Assembly: GCA_001544655.2 (NCBI GenBank)
Contig: FCOD02000006.1
Coordinates: forward strand, 248,001 to 312,000
DNA: 64,000 nt
Source of the DNA: Caballeronia turbans
GTDB taxonomy: Bacteria; Pseudomonadota; Gammaproteobacteria; Burkholderiales; Burkholderiaceae
Direction: 5' to 3'
Shown here: piece by piece, positions 1 through 9,258 of the stretch
How positions within the stretch are numbered: the first letter of the stretch is position 1
Layout: each line of letters begins with the position of its first letter
Made by a program: the position numbers and the translations under genes
The notes under the pieces: model-generated
Database searches by the model: none
What the model was told of the DNA's origin: nothing
What the model saw: the letters and a program-made list of their open reading frames with translations, nothing else

Positions 1-1027
1 CGCCACCCTTCGCGCGATGGTTGAAGTCGTCGAGCGCGCGCTGTGCGTCCGCCGACGAGTGGAAGCGCGCAACGATCTCCTGCGCGAGCATCACCTTGAA
101 GTCACGCGGGTTGCGGCCGCCTTCCGCCTCCTTCTTGAAGCCCGCAATCTCATCGATGCTGCGGAACGACAGCAGCTCGAAGTAGCGCCACATGAGCACG
201 TCCGAAATACTCATCAGCTTGCCGAACATCTCGGTCGGCTTCTCGCTGATGCCGACGTAATTGTTCTTCGACTTCGACATCTTCTCGACGCCGTCGAGGC
301 CTTCGAGCAGCGGCATCGTCAGGATGCACTGCTGTTCCTGGCCGTATTGCTTCTGCAATTCACGGCCGACGAGCAGGTTGAACTTCTGATCCGTGCCGCC
401 GAGCTCGAGATCCGCGTTCAGCGCGACGGAGTCGTAGCCCTGCATCAGCGGGTACAGAAATTCATGGATCGAAATCGGCACGCCGCTTTGGAAGCGCTTC
501 GTGAAGTCCTCGCGCTCGAGAATGCGCGCCACCGTGTAGCGCGACGCGAGCTTGATCATGCCGTCGGCGCCGAGCGGCATCGACCATTCGCTGTTGTAGC
601 GGATTTCGGTCTTCTCGCGATCCAGCACGAGCGCAGCCTGCTCGAAATACGTCTTCGCGTTGTTTTCGATCTGCTCGCGCGTGAGCGGCGGGCGCGTCGC
701 GTTGCGGCCGGACGGATCGCCGATCAGCGAAGTGAAATCGCCGATCAGGAAAATGACCTGATGGCCGAGATCCTGCAACTGGCGCATCTTGTTCAGCACG
801 ACCGTATGGCCGATGTGGATGTCGGGCGCGGTCGGGTCGAGACCGAGCTTGATGCGCAGCGGCTTGCCCGTCGCGGCGCTTCTTGCGAGCTTCTGCGCGA
901 ATTCGTCTTCGATCAGCAATTCGTCGCAGCCACGCTTCGCGATGGCGAGCGCGTTTTTCACATCGTCGGTGATCGGAAAGCTCTGCGCGGCGGCGGGCGC
1001 GGAAGAAGCGTTGGAATCTGTGGTCAT
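1..1027 (-). CDS. tyrS: Tyrosyl-tRNA synthetase, 3' end beyond window
   Basis: This class I aminoacyl-tRNA synthetase charges tRNA-Tyr in the cytoplasm. The reverse strand opens with ATG at 1027 and reads through the left edge, so about 342 N-terminal residues are present out of roughly 410. The HIGH signature appears as [10 protein letters not shown] after GLDPTAPD, and [13 protein letters not shown], the second ATP-binding signature, lies near 250-285. The order of these motifs and the [12 protein letters not shown] segment fit the long TyrRS type common in beta-proteobacteria. The C-terminal S4-like RNA-binding domain would lie outside the window. It is divergent from anmK. Identity is secure; the start is the first in-frame ATG before the conserved region. 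Confidence 0.95.
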   Translation of the reverse strand, partial: MTTDSNASSAPAAAQSFPITDDVKNALAIAKRGCDELLIEDEFAQKLARSAATGKPLRIKLGLDPTAPDIHIGHTVVLNKMRQLQDLGHQVIFLIGDFTSLIGDPSGRNATRPPLTREQIENNAKTYFEQAALVLDREKTEIRYNSEWSMPLGADGMIKLASRYTVARILEREDFTKRFQSGVPISIHEFLYPLMQGYDSVALNADLELGGTDQKFNLLVGRELQKQYGQEQQCILTMPLLEGLDGVEKMSKSKNNYVGISEKPTEMFGKLMSISDVLMWRYFELLSFRSIDEIAGFKKEAEGGRNPRDFKVMLAQEIVARFHSSADAQRALDDFNHRAKGG

Positions 1028-1387
1028 GCTTGCGGCTTGTGAAGTCAAAAGGGTTCGATGACTGGCGAACGGGGCGGCGCGATCTGGCCTCAACACCGTC
1101 GCAGCGGTCCGGCGCGGCCGGATGGGACGCCGCGCGTCGAAACGCGGCGTGCGCGGAAAAAATGACGAAATCGCGCGCAATTGCTTGTTCAGGCTCAGGA
1201 TTTTACGCGATGACGCGGCCATTCGCGCCGTTTCGTGTCGGATGAGGCGCGTTTGCGCGTGCTGCGGCCTGGCGAAAGGCGTCGGTCCATGAGGACGACG
1301 CCAGACGCGTCTTAACGATTCGATGCATAACGCGGATAATCGCCGCTTGAGCGAAATCCGCAACACGGCATCGACGAGGAGAGCAGC
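1028..1387. other. Divergent intergenic region tyrS/anmK
   Basis: This 360-bp gap separates the divergent tyrS and anmK starts. I see no convincing gene in it; the short open frames here are GC-driven. The only clear signal is the anmK promoter listed separately. From memory, other Burkholderia-group genomes often carry an M23 peptidase gene at this position; none is visible here, but that comparison is recollection and not something the sequence shows. Confidence 0.5.
1312..1340 (+). promoter_or_regulatory. Predicted sigma-70 promoter of anmK
   Basis: A -35 box TTAACG (1312-1317) is followed after 17 bp by a -10 box GATAAT (1335-1340). This predicts a start near 1347 and a 5' leader of about 40 nt. 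A GAGGAGAG ribosome-binding site sits at about 1376-1383, just before the GTG start of anmK. Confidence 0.6.
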
Positions 1388-2539
1388 GTGCCCAAGAAAA
1401 CCGAAGCAATCGAAACCGGCAAGGCCGATGGCGTGTACTTCGGTTTGATGTCCGGAACTAGCATGGACGGCGTGGACGGCGTCGCGGTGCAATTCGCGGC
1501 GGGCAAGCCGCCCGTCGTGCTCGGCGAGGCGCATGTCTCCTTCTCGAAAGGCTTGCGCGACGCGCTCTTCGAATTGCAATCACCCGGTGACCACGAAATC
1601 GAGCGCGAGGCGCTCGCCGCCAATGCGCTCGCGACGCGTTACGCCGTGTGCTGTCATGAATTGCAGAGCATGAGCGGCTATTCGGCGGCGAAGGTGCGTG
1701 CGATCGGCGTTCACGGCCAGACGGTGCGGCATCGGCCGGAGAAGGGCTATACGCGACAGATCAACAATCCCGCGCTGCTTGCGGAGATGACCAACATCGA
1801 CGTCGTCGCCGATTTCCGCAGCCGCGATGTCGCCGCGGGCGGCCAAGGCGCGCCGCTCGTGCCGGCCTTTCATGCAACGGTGTTCGGCGAAAAGAACGAG
1901 ACGCGCGTGGTGTGCAATCTCGGCGGCATCAGCAATATCACGATCCTTGCGGCAAGCGGCGAAGTGCGCGGCTTCGATTGTGGTCCGGCGAACGCGCTGA
2001 TCGACGAATGGGCGTTGCGTCATCTGCAAAGAGCCTACGACGATGGCGGGCAATTCGCGGCGCAAGGCCAGGTGCATCAGGCGCTGCTCGACGCCCTTCT
2101 CGACGAGCCGTTTTTCGAACTGCCTCCGCCGAAAAGTACGGGCCGCGATCTGTTCAACGCGGCATGGATGGACGCGAAGCTCGCCGCCTTCGCGAGCCTT
2201 GCTCCCGCCGACGTTCAGGCGACGCTCACCGCGTTCACCGCAACGACGGTCGCCCGCGAGATCGCGCGTCACGCGTCGGATGTGCGCGCCGTGTACGTGT
2301 GCGGCGGCGGCGCGCGCAATCCGGTTCTGATGAAAATGCTCGAGCAGGCGCTGGAAGACGGCGGCGTTGCGGGCGTGCCCGTCATGACGACCGAGGCGCT
2401 CGGCGTGCCGCCGCAGCAGGTCGAAGCACTTGCGTTCGCGTGGCTCGCGATGCGCTGCGTTGCGCGCGAGCCGGGCAATCTGCCCGCGGTGACAGGCGCG
2501 TCGGGTGCGCGGGTGCTCGGCGCAATCTACCCGCACTGA
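1388..2539 (+). CDS. anmK: Anhydro-N-acetylmuramic acid kinase
   Basis: AnmK phosphorylates and hydrates 1,6-anhydro-MurNAc to MurNAc-6-phosphate during cytoplasmic recycling of peptidoglycan. The 383-residue product has the N-terminal phosphate-binding loop [10 protein letters not shown] (residues 19-28), [12 protein letters not shown], the [20 protein letters not shown] segment, [13 protein letters not shown] with the expected catalytic Asp region, and VCGGGARNP near the C terminus. Length is normal for the family. GTG at 1388 was chosen because a strong GAGGAGAG site precedes it and the next ATG would cut the nucleotide-binding loop. It is convergent with erpA and shares a terminator with it. 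Confidence 0.95.
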   Translation: MPKKTEAIETGKADGVYFGLMSGTSMDGVDGVAVQFAAGKPPVVLGEAHVSFSKGLRDALFELQSPGDHEIEREALAANALATRYAVCCHELQSMSGYSAAKVRAIGVHGQTVRHRPEKGYTRQINNPALLAEMTNIDVVADFRSRDVAAGGQGAPLVPAFHATVFGEKNETRVVCNLGGISNITILAASGEVRGFDCGPANALIDEWALRHLQRAYDDGGQFAAQGQVHQALLDALLDEPFFELPPPKSTGRDLFNAAWMDAKLAAFASLAPADVQATLTAFTATTVAREIARHASDVRAVYVCGGGARNPVLMKMLEQALEDGGVAGVPVMTTEALGVPPQQVEALAFAWLAMRCVAREPGNLPAVTGASGARVLGAIYPH

Positions 2540-2556
2540 GGCGCGCCCGAAAACAA

Positions 2557-2580
2557 AAACGGAGCCCGAAGGCTCCGTTT
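2557..2580. terminator. Bidirectional terminator anmK/erpA
   Basis: A perfect 10-bp stem (AAACGGAGCC, 2557-2566, with GGCTCCGTTT, 2571-2580) closes on a CGAA tetraloop. A-rich and T-rich flanks occur on both sides, so it can end transcripts from both anmK (+) and erpA (-). Confidence 0.8.
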
Positions 2581-2603
2581 CGCTCACATCGACTGATTCG
2601 TGC

Positions 2604-2969
2604 TCAGACGGAGAACGACGAACCGCAACCGCACGTCGTGGTGGCGTTGGGGTTCTTGATGACGAACTGCGCGCCGTTGATGTCGTCCTTATAGTCGATC
2701 TCCGCGCCAACGAGATACTGATAGCTCATCGAATCGACGAGCAACTGCACGCCGGCCTTGTCCATCACGGTGTCGTCTTCGTTGACTTCTTCGTCGAACG
2801 TGAAGCCGTACTGGAAACCGGAGCATCCGCCGCCCTGCACGAACACGCGCAGCTTCAGATCCGGATTGCCTTCTTCATCGATCAATTGCTTGACCTTGTC
2901 TGCAGCCGCGTCGGTGAAGACGAACGGCATCGGCATTTCGGTCGTGGGGGTGTCGCTGACAGCGCTCAT
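2604..2969 (-). CDS. erpA: Iron-sulfur cluster insertion protein ErpA
   Basis: This A-type carrier delivers Fe-S clusters to apoproteins such as those of isoprenoid synthesis and respiration. The 121-residue protein has the HesB/IscA fold signature with the three conserved cysteines: GGGCSGF in the middle and CGCGSSF at the C terminus. An 18-residue N-terminal extension precedes the [10 protein letters not shown] start of the domain. ATG at 2969 is preceded by a TTGGAGAG ribosome-binding site. A -10-like TACAAT lies about 40 bp upstream on the reverse strand. Family assignment is firm; ErpA rather than IscA follows from the context away from an isc operon and the sequence start. Confidence 0.95.
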   Translation of the reverse strand: MSAVSDTPTTEMPMPFVFTDAAADKVKQLIDEEGNPDLKLRVFVQGGGCSGFQYGFTFDEEVNEDDTVMDKAGVQLLVDSMSYQYLVGAEIDYKDDINGAQFVIKNPNATTTCGCGSSFSV

Positions 2970-3093
2970 TCGAACTCTCCAATTTAGCTTCTGACCGCTA
3001 TTGTAGGGCTGATCTCAATATCGTGCCGAATGTCCATGAAATCAATGGGCTATATGCAAGTTCGACATGGCGGTGATTTTGCGCGCAAAAACG

Positions 3094-3127
3094 AAAAAGC
3101 CGCCGGCACCAAGGTGCGGGCGGCTTT
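3094..3127 (-). terminator. Terminator of rplM-rpsI
   Basis: The stem AAAGCCGCC (3096-3104) pairs with GGCGGCTTT (3119-3127), and inner GCACC/GGTGC arms extend it. On the reverse strand it is followed by five T, as expected at the end of the rplM-rpsI transcript, 53 bp after the rpsI stop. Confidence 0.85.
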
Positions 3128-3179
3128 CGCAGCAGTTTCGCCAGGAACCGGCTCCGGTCCCGGGGAAATGCCGAAGCGC

Positions 3180-3572
3180 TTAACGCTTCGAGAATTGCTT
3201 CCTGCGGCGTGCCTTGTGGAAACCGACCTTCTTACGTTCCACTTCACGCGCGTCGCGGGTGACGAAGCCTGCGTTCGACAGTTGCGACTTCAGCGTTGCG
3301 TCGTAGTCCATCAGCGCGCGGGTGATGCCGTGGCGCACCGCGCCGGCCTGACCCGTCTCACCGCCGCCCGACACGTTGACCTTGATGTCGAACGTGGTGC
3401 CGTGGTTCGTGAGTTCGAGCGGCTGACGCACGATCATCAGCGACGTTTCACGCGAGAAATAGTCGGCGATGGGCTTGCCGTTGACGACGATATCGCCCTT
3501 GCCCGACTTGATGAAGACACGAGCGACGGCGCTCTTGCGGCGGCCCGTACCGTAGTTCCAGTTACCGATCAT
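3180..3572 (-). CDS. rpsI: 30S ribosomal protein S9
   Basis: S9 is a small-subunit protein whose C-terminal tail reaches the P-site tRNA. The 130-residue protein starts [20 protein letters not shown], contains the [15 protein letters not shown] segment and ends in the conserved basic tail [11 protein letters not shown]. Length equals that of the family. It is the second gene of the rplM-rpsI operon, 11 bp after rplM, and is followed by a strong terminator. Confidence 0.99.
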   Translation of the reverse strand: MIGNWNYGTGRRKSAVARVFIKSGKGDIVVNGKPIADYFSRETSLMIVRQPLELTNHGTTFDIKVNVSGGGETGQAGAVRHGITRALMDYDATLKSQLSNAGFVTRDAREVERKKVGFHKARRRKQFSKR

Positions 3573-3583
3573 GTGGGCTCCCC

Positions 3584-4012
3584 TTAGATCTCGAGCGCTT
3601 TAGGCTGTTGAGCCGTATGCGGATGCGTTGCTTCGGCGTAGACCTTCAGCTTCTTGATCATCGCGTAGCCGAGCGGACCCTTCGGAAGCATGCCCTTGAC
3701 AGCCTTCTCGAGCGCGCGGCCCGGGAAACGCTCCTGCATCTTGCCGAACGTCGTTTCGTAGATGCCGCCCGGGTAGCCCGAGTGACGATAGTACTTCTTG
3801 TCCGTGGTCTTGTTGCCGGTGACCTTCAGCTTGCCGGCATTGACGACGATGATGAAATCACCGGTGTCGACGTGCGGAGTGAATTCAGGCTTGTGCTTGC
3901 CGCGAAGACGGCGTGCCACTTCGCTGGCGACACGGCCGAGAACCTTATCCGTCGCGTCAATCACGTACCATTCGCGCGTCACCTCTTCGGCTTTTGCGGA
4001 AAACGTCTTCAT
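3584..4012 (-). CDS. rplM: 50S ribosomal protein L13
   Basis: L13 is an early-assembly large-subunit protein. The 142-residue product begins [20 protein letters not shown] and carries the family segments [40 protein letters not shown] and MLPKGPLG. It has the same length as the E. coli protein. It heads the rplM-rpsI operon, with a near-consensus promoter 130-160 bp upstream and a leader of about 120 nt. Confidence 0.99.
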   Translation of the reverse strand: MKTFSAKAEEVTREWYVIDATDKVLGRVASEVARRLRGKHKPEFTPHVDTGDFIIVVNAGKLKVTGNKTTDKKYYRHSGYPGGIYETTFGKMQERFPGRALEKAVKGMLPKGPLGYAMIKKLKVYAEATHPHTAQQPKALEI

Positions 4013-4170
4013 GATCGATCCAAAAAATTGATCTGCCCTTGAACTTTGCCTTGCTCGGCCCTGCTTATATGAGTGCGTTCGCGACGCGTGCAGGCTCTCA
4101 CAAGCCTCTCTCCGCGGGCGTGTGGCGAAGAGAACTTTGAATTATAAAGGGAATTTGACCGTTGCGTCAA
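4013..4170 (-). promoter_or_regulatory. rplM promoter and 5' leader
   Basis: On the reverse strand a -35 box TTGACG (4170-4165) is followed after 18 bp by a consensus -10 TATAAT (4146-4141). This predicts a start near 4134 and a leader of about 120 nt. The leader contains a small hairpin (AGGCT/AGCCT). L13 is known to repress its own mRNA through the leader in enterobacteria, so this leader is a candidate autoregulatory site, but that is inference. The promoter lies downstream of the terminator of the short transcript described next, so rplM does not depend on it. Confidence 0.75.
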
Positions 4171-4197
4171 AGATTCGCTTTACGCGGCGCGAGGGCG

Positions 4198-4258
4198 AAA
4201 AAAAGCCCGGGCCGCTGTGGCTCGGGCTTAATCCACCAAAGAGGAGGTGGAGGAGACA
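4198..4258 (-). ncRNA. Candidate small RNA, about 60 nt, with CU-rich loop
   Basis: A complete transcription unit without a plausible protein sits upstream of rplM. Its promoter (listed separately) predicts a start near 4258. The RNA would begin with a CU-rich stretch and form a first hairpin whose 6-bp stem (arms at 4233-4238 and 4247-4252) displays the loop UCCUCUUU. It would end in a second, strong hairpin (11 pairs including one G-U, 4204-4230) followed by a U run made by the A tract at 4198-4203. A UCCUC loop can pair with Shine-Dalgarno sequences, as in several known CU-rich loop sRNAs. No family was recognised. Alternatives are a decayed leader or an attenuated start of the rplM transcript. 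Confidence 0.55.
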
Positions 4259-4264
4259 GGGACG

Positions 4265-4293
4265 AGTATAGGCACGGTCATGCTGCAAGGCAA
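4265..4293 (-). promoter_or_regulatory. Promoter of the candidate small RNA
   Basis: On the reverse strand a -35 box TTGCCT (4293-4288) is spaced 17 bp from a -10 box TATACT (4270-4265). Four of six and five of six bases match consensus. It points at the short terminator-ended unit at 4258-4198. Confidence 0.6.
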
Positions 4294-4585
4294 GAAGATT
4301 TGCATGATGAAAGCGTATTTCATAATTCGAAATATTGAAATCACAAATAAAGATTTCACTTCATCAATAATTTCAGTTAGTTACGACGCTTTTGCGCCAT
4401 CGTTTCGGAAAAATATCCCTCCAGAGCGCATCCTCGAATCAGGTTTTTTGGGTCAACGCCGTGGCGACCGCGGCGATTGTCGCTTTGTCAACCCGTGGAT
4501 GCTCGTAAGCCGCGACCAGTCGAAAATCCCTGAACGGCTACAATAAAGTTTCTGTAACGACGCGCTGAACAGCTGGAGCCTGAGC
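4294..4585. other. AT-rich intergenic segment upstream of OsmC-like gene
   Basis: About 290 bp with no gene that I can support. The part at 4300-4400 is strikingly AT-rich against its GC-rich surroundings and contains a 7-bp inverted repeat, TGAAATC (4336-4342) and GATTTCA (4352-4358), within a longer imperfect stem. A -10-like TACAAT at 4539-4544 could serve the OsmC-like gene, whose ribosome-binding site GGAG lies at about 4574. The rest shows nothing recognisable. Confidence 0.5.
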
Positions 4586-5008
4586 ATGGAATGCAAAGTT
4601 AGCTGGATGGGACAAGGCGGCATGGCCTTCGCCGCGGAAACGGGAAGCGGCCATCTCGTCAATATGGATGGCGCACCCGAAGGCGGCGGCCGCAATCTCG
4701 CGCCGCGCCCGATGGAAATGGTGCTGCTCGGCACCGGCGGCTGCACCGCCTACGACGTCGTGATGATCCTGAAGAAGAGCCGTCAGGAAATCGAGGATTG
4801 CTCGGTCACGCTCAAGGCCGATCGCGCAAGCGAAGACCCGAAAGTCTTCACGAAGATCCATTTCCATTTCACCGTGACCGGGAAGAATCTGAATCCGGCG
4901 ACGGTCGAGCGCGCGATCAATCTGTCGCACGACAAGTACTGCTCGGCGTCGATCATGCTGGCGAAGACGGCCGAACTCACGCATTCGTTCGAGATCGTCG
5001 AAGCGTAG
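4586..5008 (+). CDS. OsmC family protein (YhfA-like)
   Basis: OsmC/Ohr proteins are small cytoplasmic, thiol-dependent peroxidases; many members such as YhfA have no proven substrate. The 140-residue protein has both conserved cysteines of the family, Cys53 in TGGCTAYDV and Cys119 in KYCSAS, and the PMEMVLLGTGGC segment that forms the active-site helix. The start is fixed by a GGAG site in front of ATG 4586. It stands alone, convergent with rnpB, and shares a long bidirectional terminator with it. The fold assignment is firm; whether it reduces organic peroxides is not shown. Confidence 0.85.
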   Translation: MECKVSWMGQGGMAFAAETGSGHLVNMDGAPEGGGRNLAPRPMEMVLLGTGGCTAYDVVMILKKSRQEIEDCSVTLKADRASEDPKVFTKIHFHFTVTGKNLNPATVERAINLSHDKYCSASIMLAKTAELTHSFEIVEA

Positions 5009-5028
5009 GCCAGGTCCAGCAGAAATGA

Positions 5029-5062
5029 AAAAGAGCCGGCGTCGCCAGACGCCGGCTCTTTT
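5029..5062. terminator. Bidirectional terminator OsmC-like/rnpB
   Basis: A perfect 15-bp stem (5029-5043 with 5048-5062, core GAGCCGGCGTC) closes on GCCA. Its ends are A and T runs, so it works as a U-tailed terminator in both directions: for the OsmC-like gene (+) and for RNase P RNA (-). Confidence 0.9.
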
Positions 5063-5077
5063 CCTTTGAATGACGAC

Positions 5078-5487
<410 letters not shown>

Positions 5488-5516
5488 GCGGCATCGATTT
5501 TAACATCGGACCTGCT

Positions 5517-6323
5517 TCAGCGATTGCGGCGGCCCGGTCGAAAAACGTTCGTATCGTCGTAGAAGTCGGGTGACGCATTCGCGGCCCACCAGCCCGGCAC
5601 GCCCAGCACCGGCAGCGGCGCGAACGCGCGGCTGTCGAGCGGCTCGGCGTTCAGGCGCTGCGCCACGCGTTCGTCGATCAGCGCGCGGCGGGCGGCATCG
5701 TCGAGCGTGAAATAGTCGATGGGAACCTCGACGATCCACGCGTGCCCCGTGCACGCCTTGTACGGCGCGACGAGCTTTTCCAGCAGCGCGTGACCGAAGA
5801 TGCGCGCCTCGCAGCGCGTGCCCCACGCCGTGCGCTCGTCGACGAACAGCGTGCGCCAACGGAAACCGCGCAGCGCAAGCGCCAGCGATGGATCGGCGCA
5901 GGCGAAGAGCACCGCGTTTTCGTCGAAGAGCGTGAGCGCGTCGCGCACGCCGCCGCGCGTCGGGCCGATGCCGAGCGTATCGATCTGCTGTGCCTGTAGC
6001 GCGTTGAGCGTCGCCTTGATGCGCGGATACGCGAACCACATCGACCCGTTGAAGAAATCGTGGAGATTGTGGCGAGTCGGCACGCGGCCGGTCTGCGCGA
6101 TATGCCCTTCGTACGAGGCGCCCGCCGGCAGTTCTTCCTGCGCGATGAACGCGAGCGCTTCGCCGCGGCCGGTGACATGGGAGGCCGCCGCCGCGTCTTC
6201 GTTGAGCGTCGCGAGATATTCGTCGTAACCGGCAAGCGCCGCCGCCTGCCAGCGCTTGCCGCGCGCTTCGATCGACGCGAGCCAGGGCCGCGCCCAGTCG
6301 ATATCCGCGAAACCCGCGCTCAC
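5517..6323 (-). CDS. DUF3025 domain protein
   Basis: The 268-residue protein matches the DUF3025 family, which has no proven function. Its signature is GRVPTRHNLHDFFNGSMWF, near residues 79-97. No signal peptide or membrane segment is visible, so it is probably cytoplasmic. It starts 10 bp before the stop of the neighbouring upstream pyrC, on the same strand, so the two are probably co-transcribed. Its stop lies only 30 bp from the rnpB 5' end, and the rnpB promoter must overlap its last codons. The domain name is likely right; the role is unknown. Confidence 0.8.
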   Translation of the reverse strand: MSAGFADIDWARPWLASIEARGKRWQAAALAGYDEYLATLNEDAAAASHVTGRGEALAFIAQEELPAGASYEGHIAQTGRVPTRHNLHDFFNGSMWFAYPRIKATLNALQAQQIDTLGIGPTRGGVRDALTLFDENAVLFACADPSLALALRGFRWRTLFVDERTAWGTRCEARIFGHALLEKLVAPYKACTGHAWIVEVPIDYFTLDDAARRALIDERVAQRLNAEPLDSRAFAPLPVLGVPGWWAANASPDFYDDTNVFRPGRRNR

Positions 6324-6333
6324 GTTCGAAATG

Positions 6334-7404
6334 TCAATGCGCGTCCGCGAAACGCCAGCCGATCGACTCGCCGCCGCGCAACGGCACGATCGTCGCGTCG
6401 CCGGCGGTAAATTCGGCGGGCAGCGTCCACGATCCGCGTTCCAGCGTCACCTTTTCCGCACTGCGCGGCAGGCCGTAGAAGTCCGCGCCGTGGAAGCTGG
6501 CGAAGCCTTCGAGCTTGTCGAGCGCGCCGGCCTTGTCGAAAGTTTCGGCGTAGAGTTCGAGCGCGTGCAGCGCCGTGTAGCAGCCCGCGCAGCCGCACGC
6601 GTGTTCCTTCAGGCCTTTGGGATGCGGCGCGCTGTCCGTGCCGAGGAAATAGCGCGGATTGCCAGACGTCGCCGCCTCGACGAGGGCCACGCGATGCGTC
6701 TCGCGCTTGAGCACGGGCAGGCAGTAGTAATGCGGCCGCATGCCGCCGACGAGCATGATGTTGCGGTTGTACAGCAGGTGATGCGCGGTGATCGTTGCAC
6801 CGATCGGCCCTTCGGCCTCGCGCACGTAATCGGCCGCGTCCTTCGTCGTAATGTGCTCGAACACGACCTTCAGCGCCGGAAAATCGCGGCGCAGCGGCGT
6901 CATCACGCGGTCGATGAAGACCTTCTCACGATCGAACACGTCGATGTCGCCATCGGTTACTTCGCCGTGCACGAGCAGCGGCATGCCCGTTTCCTGCATC
7001 GCTTCGAGCGTCTTCGCGCACTTTCCGAGATCCGTCACGCCCGCGTCGGAATTGGTCGTCGCGCCCGCCGGATACAGCTTCACGCCGTGCACGAAGCCGC
7101 TGTCTTTCGCGCGGCGAATTTCGTCGGGCGGCGTGTTGTCGGTGAGATAGAGCGTCATCAGCGGCTCGAAGCGCGCGGCCGCGCCGTCCTTCGGCAGCGC
7201 CGCGAGCATGCGCTCGCGGTACGCCGCGGCCATCTCGGTCGTCGTTACGGGCGGCTTCAGGTTCGGCATGATGATCGCGCGGCCGAACTGGCGCGCCGTG
7301 TGCGGCAGGACGGCCGCGAGCGTCGCGCCGTCGCGCACGTGCAGATGCCAGTCGTCGGGGCGCGCGATCGTGAGCGAATTGGGCGAGGATGAGGTAGCGG
7401 ACAT
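6334..7404 (-). CDS. pyrC: Dihydroorotase, class II
   Basis: PyrC is a zinc amidohydrolase that closes carbamoyl-aspartate to dihydroorotate in pyrimidine synthesis. The 356-residue protein has the metal ligands DWHLHVRDG (His20, His22), the carboxylated-lysine segment [30 protein letters not shown] and GTDSAPH. It is the roughly 350-residue homodimeric type. ATG 7404 ([19 protein letters not shown]) was chosen; the open frame runs 89 codons further upstream but that part resembles no dihydroorotase and crosses the start of the divergent amidotransferase. It is followed closely by the DUF3025 gene. Confidence 0.95.
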   Translation of the reverse strand: MSATSSSPNSLTIARPDDWHLHVRDGATLAAVLPHTARQFGRAIIMPNLKPPVTTTEMAAAYRERMLAALPKDGAAARFEPLMTLYLTDNTPPDEIRRAKDSGFVHGVKLYPAGATTNSDAGVTDLGKCAKTLEAMQETGMPLLVHGEVTDGDIDVFDREKVFIDRVMTPLRRDFPALKVVFEHITTKDAADYVREAEGPIGATITAHHLLYNRNIMLVGGMRPHYYCLPVLKRETHRVALVEAATSGNPRYFLGTDSAPHPKGLKEHACGCAGCYTALHALELYAETFDKAGALDKLEGFASFHGADFYGLPRSAEKVTLERGSWTLPAEFTAGDATIVPLRGGESIGWRFADAH

Positions 7405-7585
7405 GGCGTGATGACGGGGATCGGTGGAATGGCGCAAGTCCACGCGAGGACAGGAAAAAATCGCCGTGGAAATTCCCCAACGCGCACGGTTATGAGCGGT
7501 TGCGCGATTTTTTCGGCCCGACCTCGGTGATATGCTTGTCGGACGTATTGTAACAACCAGGCCATAAGCCGCCCGCCCCCGCATC

Positions 7586-8488
7586 ATGTGCCAACTTCTC
7601 GGAATGAATTGCGCCGAACCGACCGACGTGACGTTTTCGTTCACCGGTTTCGCGGCGCGCGGCGGCGTCACGGATCATCATGCCGACGGCTGGGGTATCG
7701 CGTTCTTCGAAGACAAGGCGTGCCGGCTCTTCATCGATCACCAGTCCTCCGCCAGCTCGCCGCTCGCAGACATGGTGAAGCGTTATCCGATCAAATCGAA
7801 GAACACGATCGCACATATCCGCAAGGCGACGCAGGGGCATATCCTGCTCGAGAACTGTCATCCGTTCATGCGCGAGTTGTGGGGCCGGCACTGGATCTTC
7901 GCGCACAACGGCGATTTGAAAGGCCATACGCCCGAACTCACCGGCGTCTATCAGCCGGTCGGCACGACGGATAGCGAGCTCGCCTTCTGCGCGCTGCTGC
8001 AAGGCCTGCGCCGCGCGTTTCCGTGTTCGCAGCCGCCGCTCGAAGAACTCTTCGACGCGCTCGCCGGGCTCACCCGCGACATCACGCAATACGGCGTCTT
8101 CAATTTCCTGATGTCGAACGGGCAGGCGCTCTTCTCGCACTGTTCCACGCATTTGTACTATCTGGTGCGTAGCTGGCCTTTCTCGACGGCGCATCTGATC
8201 GACGCGGACATGTCCATCGACTTCGCCAAATACACGACGCCGGAAGACCGCGTCGCCGTGATCGCCACGTCCCCGCTCACCGACAATGAAACCTGGACGC
8301 GCTTCGCGCCCGGCGATCTCGCGATGTTCCAGTGCGGCGCGCTCGCCCGCAGCGTGAATATTCCGGTGCCGGAGGAAATCGCGAAGAAGGCGGCGGAGCC
8401 GCTCGCGAAGGCGTGCGTCGGATCGGCGCTTGAGATTGGCGAGATTCGGACGACGGCGGCGGTGGAATCGGAACTTGGGATTGAATAA
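7586..8488 (+). CDS. Class II glutamine amidotransferase, YafJ type
   Basis: The 300-residue protein starts MCQLLGMNC, so removal of Met exposes the catalytic N-terminal cysteine of Ntn-type amidotransferases. Further family segments are [44 protein letters not shown] and TDSELAF. It is a stand-alone glutaminase domain without a synthetase partner, as in E. coli YafJ; the acceptor of the ammonia is unknown. It is divergent from pyrC by 181 bp and ends at a strong terminator shared with the convergent gltL. Confidence 0.9.
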   Translation: MCQLLGMNCAEPTDVTFSFTGFAARGGVTDHHADGWGIAFFEDKACRLFIDHQSSASSPLADMVKRYPIKSKNTIAHIRKATQGHILLENCHPFMRELWGRHWIFAHNGDLKGHTPELTGVYQPVGTTDSELAFCALLQGLRRAFPCSQPPLEELFDALAGLTRDITQYGVFNFLMSNGQALFSHCSTHLYYLVRSWPFSTAHLIDADMSIDFAKYTTPEDRVAVIATSPLTDNETWTRFAPGDLAMFQCGALARSVNIPVPEEIAKKAAEPLAKACVGSALEIGEIRTTAAVESELGIE

Positions 8489-8520
8489 AAAAAGGCGCTT
8501 CGTTTCGGAAGCGCCTTTTT
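8489..8520. terminator. Bidirectional terminator yafJ-like/gltL
   Basis: A 13-bp perfect stem (AAAAAGGCGCTTC, 8489-8501, with 8508-8520) closes on GTTTCG and is flanked by A and T runs. It begins directly after the amidotransferase stop codon and ends 12 bp from the gltL stop, so it serves both convergent genes. Confidence 0.9.
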
Positions 8521-8532
8521 TTCACGACGAGG

Positions 8533-9258
8533 TCAGTGCAGGATCTTCGCGAGGAAATCCTTCGCGCGATCCGACCTCGGATTCGCGAAGAACGCTTCCT
8601 TCTGATCGTCCTCGACGATCAAGCCCTTGTCCATGAAGATCACGCGGTTCGCGACCTTCTTAGCGAACCCCATTTCGTGCGTCACGCACATCATGGTCAT
8701 CCCTTCCTGCGCGAGTTCCACCATCACGTCGAGCACTTCGTTGATCATCTCCGGATCGAGCGCGGATGTCGGCTCGTCGAAGAGCATCGCGATCGGGTCC
8801 ATCGACAAGGCGCGCGCAATCGCCACGCGCTGCTGCTGACCGCCCGAAAGCTGGCCCGGAAACTTGTCGGCATGCGCGCGCAGGCCGACGCGATCCAGCA
8901 GCTTCAAACCCTTCTGCGTTGCTTCGTCGTTCGAGCGGCCGAGCACCTTGATCTGCGCGAGCGTCAGGTTTTGCGTGATAGTCAGATGCGGAAACAGCTC
9001 GAAGTGCTGGAACACCATGCCGACCTTCGAGCGCAGCTTCGACAGATTAGTCTTCTTGTCGGTGAGCGATTGCCCGTTGATCGTGATCTCGCCCTTCTGG
9101 AACGGCTCGAGGCCGTTCACGGTCTTGATGAGCGTCGACTTGCCCGAACCCGACGGGCCGCACACCACGACGACCTCGCCCTTCTTCACTTCGGTCGTGC
9201 AGTCCGTCAACACCTGGAACTGCCCGTACCACTTGGAAACATTCTTGATAGAGATCAT
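8533..9258 (-). CDS. gltL: Glutamate/aspartate ABC transporter, ATP-binding subunit
   Basis: GltL drives uptake of glutamate and aspartate. The 241-residue protein has Walker [10 protein letters not shown] (34-42), the Q-loop [10 protein letters not shown], the signature [15 protein letters not shown], Walker [12 protein letters not shown] and the switch His in CVTHEMGFA, as in polar amino acid transporters. ATG 9258 ([12 protein letters not shown]) is used; it overlaps the stop of gltK by 4 bp (ATGA), which indicates translational coupling. A longer open frame upstream is out of register with the family. It is the last gene of gltIJKL. Confidence 0.95.
   Translation of the reverse strand: MISIKNVSKWYGQFQVLTDCTTEVKKGEVVVVCGPSGSGKSTLIKTVNGLEPFQKGEITINGQSLTDKKTNLSKLRSKVGMVFQHFELFPHLTITQNLTLAQIKVLGRSNDEATQKGLKLLDRVGLRAHADKFPGQLSGGQQQRVAIARALSMDPIAMLFDEPTSALDPEMINEVLDVMVELAQEGMTMMCVTHEMGFAKKVANRVIFMDKGLIVEDDQKEAFFANPRSDRAKDFLAKILH

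Noticed and set aside
4247-4546. Small + strand protein with start next to GAGGAGG
   Set aside because: The purine-rich stretch is better explained as the complement of the CU-rich short RNA; the codons are AT-rich and unlike the genome.
7405-7671. N-terminal extension of pyrC by 89 codons
   Set aside because: It lies antisense to the start of the divergent amidotransferase and does not resemble dihydroorotases, which start at the MSATSS position.
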